Shown here: positions 62,940 to 64,000 of the stretch, one piece after another | Layout of the letters: every line of letters begins with the position of its first letter | How positions within the stretch are numbered: position 1 is the first letter of the stretch | Source: Pacificibacter maritimus | GTDB lineage: Bacteria; Pseudomonadota; Alphaproteobacteria; Rhodobacterales; Rhodobacteraceae | Assembly (NCBI RefSeq): GCF_003814915.1 | Contig: NZ_RKQK01000001.1 | Span: forward strand, 354,031 to 418,030 | Length of the DNA stretch: 64,000 nucleotides | Direction: 5' to 3' | The notes under the pieces: generated by a model | What the model was told of the DNA's origin: nothing | Database searches by the model: none | Seen by the model: the letters and a program-made list of their open reading frames with translations, nothing else | Program-made: the position numbers and the translations under genes

Positions 62940-64000
62940 TGTGGCGATCAATCGCGTCTAACGCATTGACTTTGCTTATTGTTGCCCTTGTCGCTATGGC
63001 AGGGGCAATTGCTTGGGGCAAAGGTCAATACACAGCACAAGGCCCGCTTGAAAGCGCCATTTGTTTGCGGGTGCAGCCTGGTTCTACAATGACGCGAGTG
63101 TCGCGAAATTTGCAAGATCAGGGCGCTGTCAGCAGCGGTTCAATTTTTCGCATCGGCGCAGAATACACCGACAAGATGAACCAGCTCAAAGCGGGTGCAT
63201 TCTTGGTGCCTGAAAAGTCGTCCATGGCTGAGATCACCGATATCATCACCCGTGGCGGCGCATCGACTTGCGGCACCGAAGTGGTCTACCGCGTGGGGGT
63301 GACCCGCACAGATGTGTTGGTGCGCGAGCTTGATCCCGCGACCCAAAGCTATTCAACGGTTGCGGAATTCTATCCTGACGTAACGGGCAATGAAGCCACT
63401 GAAATTCCTGCCAAATACACTGAAGTCCGCGAGGCGTCTGACACGCGTTTCCGTATTTCTGTGGCCGAAGGCACGACCGTTTGGCGTGTTATCGAAAGCC
63501 TGAAAGGGGTCGATTTTATTACGGGGTCGGTTGAAGTTGATGAAATGCCAGCCGAAGGAACTTTAGCGCCTGACAGCTATGAGGTAAAAGTCGGGTCTGA
63601 CGTGGATGAATTGATCGCACGCATGACTGCAGCTCAAGACAAACGCTTGGCAGAGATTTGGGACACGCGCGCGGATGATCTGCCGATTTCCACCCCTGAA
63701 GAAGCGTTGATTTTGGCTTCTATCATTGAGAAAGAAACAGGTATTCCCGAGGAGCGCCGCGAGGTTGCTAGTGTTTTTGTTAATCGTTTGAACCAAGGCA
63801 TGCGGTTGCAAACGGACCCCACGGTTGTCTACGGTGTCAGTAATGGCGTTGGATTTTTGGGGCGTGGCCTGCGCCAGTCTGAATTGCAATCTGACAGTCC
63901 ATACAACACCTATGTGATACCCGCTTTGCCGCCTGGTCCGATTGCAAATCCTGGCTTGGCCTCATTGGAAGCGGCTGTGAACCCTGACGAGACGCCCTAT
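62939..64000 (+). CDS. mltG: endolytic murein transglycosylase MltG (partial)
   Basis: The first 354 codons of MltG, cut by the window edge. It has an N-terminal membrane anchor ('ALTLLIVALVAMAGAIAWGK', about residues 9-28), a LysM-like domain ('SAICLRVQPGSTMTRVSRNL'), then the YceG catalytic domain with the catalytic Glu in 'ALILASIIEKETGIPEERRE' and 'GMRLQTDPTVVYGVS'. MltG cleaves nascent peptidoglycan and helps set strand length. ATG overlaps the fabF stop (TAATG). Confidence 0.95.
   Translation, partial: MWRSIASNALTLLIVALVAMAGAIAWGKGQYTAQGPLESAICLRVQPGSTMTRVSRNLQDQGAVSSGSIFRIGAEYTDKMNQLKAGAFLVPEKSSMAEITDIITRGGASTCGTEVVYRVGVTRTDVLVRELDPATQSYSTVAEFYPDVTGNEATEIPAKYTEVREASDTRFRISVAEGTTVWRVIESLKGVDFITGSVEVDEMPAEGTLAPDSYEVKVGSDVDELIARMTAAQDKRLAEIWDTRADDLPISTPEEALILASIIEKETGIPEERREVASVFVNRLNQGMRLQTDPTVVYGVSNGVGFLGRGLRQSELQSDSPYNTYVIPALPPGPIANPGLASLEAAVNPDETPY

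Overview
This window reads as a continuous stretch of chromosome from an alphaproteobacterium of the Rhodobacterales (Roseobacter group). The evidence is the alphaproteobacterial-type SOS box (GTTC-N7-GTTC) in front of uvrA, Hint-domain proteins of the kind common in this family, the gene orders glnB-glnA, rpsF-rpsR-rplI and fabD-fabG-acpP-fabF-mltG, and the closeness of the proteins to roseobacter families. By eye the GC content is moderate (low to mid 50s percent), so a lower-GC marine roseobacter is likely; I cannot name the genus. I see no transposase, integrase, prophage or CRISPR array.

Layout. 0-9 kb: a DUF924 protein, an lpdA that stands alone, a LysR regulator, SOS-controlled uvrA with a translationally coupled NUDIX hydrolase, a TspO-like membrane protein, and serS. 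9-17 kb: a membrane-anchored pentapeptide-repeat protein, yajC, a fused secD-secF gene, an Mth938-like protein, and the cytochrome c maturation run ccmA-B-C-D-G. 17-24 kb: metY, a pump-less arsR-arsC-arsH set, a WYL-type regulator divergent from a glutathione transferase gene, a response regulator, a small gene broken by a 17-bp duplication, rpiB and trmL. 24-36 kb: acnA, a DUF1223 protein, a lipid A type acyltransferase, a DMT exporter, an isolated fliG, purB, two related small membrane proteins, and glnB-glnA. 36-42 kb: tRNA-Leu(UAG), a four-gene ABC importer of the peptide/nickel family, and a DUF1415 protein. 43-51 kb: a phospholipase D family protein, a Hint-domain pseudogene, a small stress-type trio (YciF-like, CsbD-like, PLDc_N-like), and a ZrgA-type zinc locus. 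51-64 kb: rsmJ, a transglutaminase-like protein, tig, a lytic transglycosylase, ribosomal proteins S6-S18-L9, and the fatty-acid synthesis cluster ending in a truncated mltG.

The most interesting signal is a pair of nearly identical palindromes (41900-41920 and 47624-47644; 16 of 21 positions the same) that match the known Zur (zinc uptake regulator) operator. One lies upstream of the peptide/nickel-type ABC importer. The other lies upstream of a locus made of a His/Asp-rich DUF2796 (ZrgA-like) secreted protein, a LolD/MacB-like ATPase, an FtsX-like permease and a Tat-exported DUF3299 protein. I infer a local zinc-starvation regulon with two mechanistically different transport machines.

Other points of note are the secDF gene fusion, the broken Hint-domain gene (nonsense plus frameshift), the 17-bp duplication, a palindromic candidate operator between the WYL regulator and the GST gene, an arsenic set without an efflux pump, and two related 16-bp palindromes in the gap upstream of rpsF.
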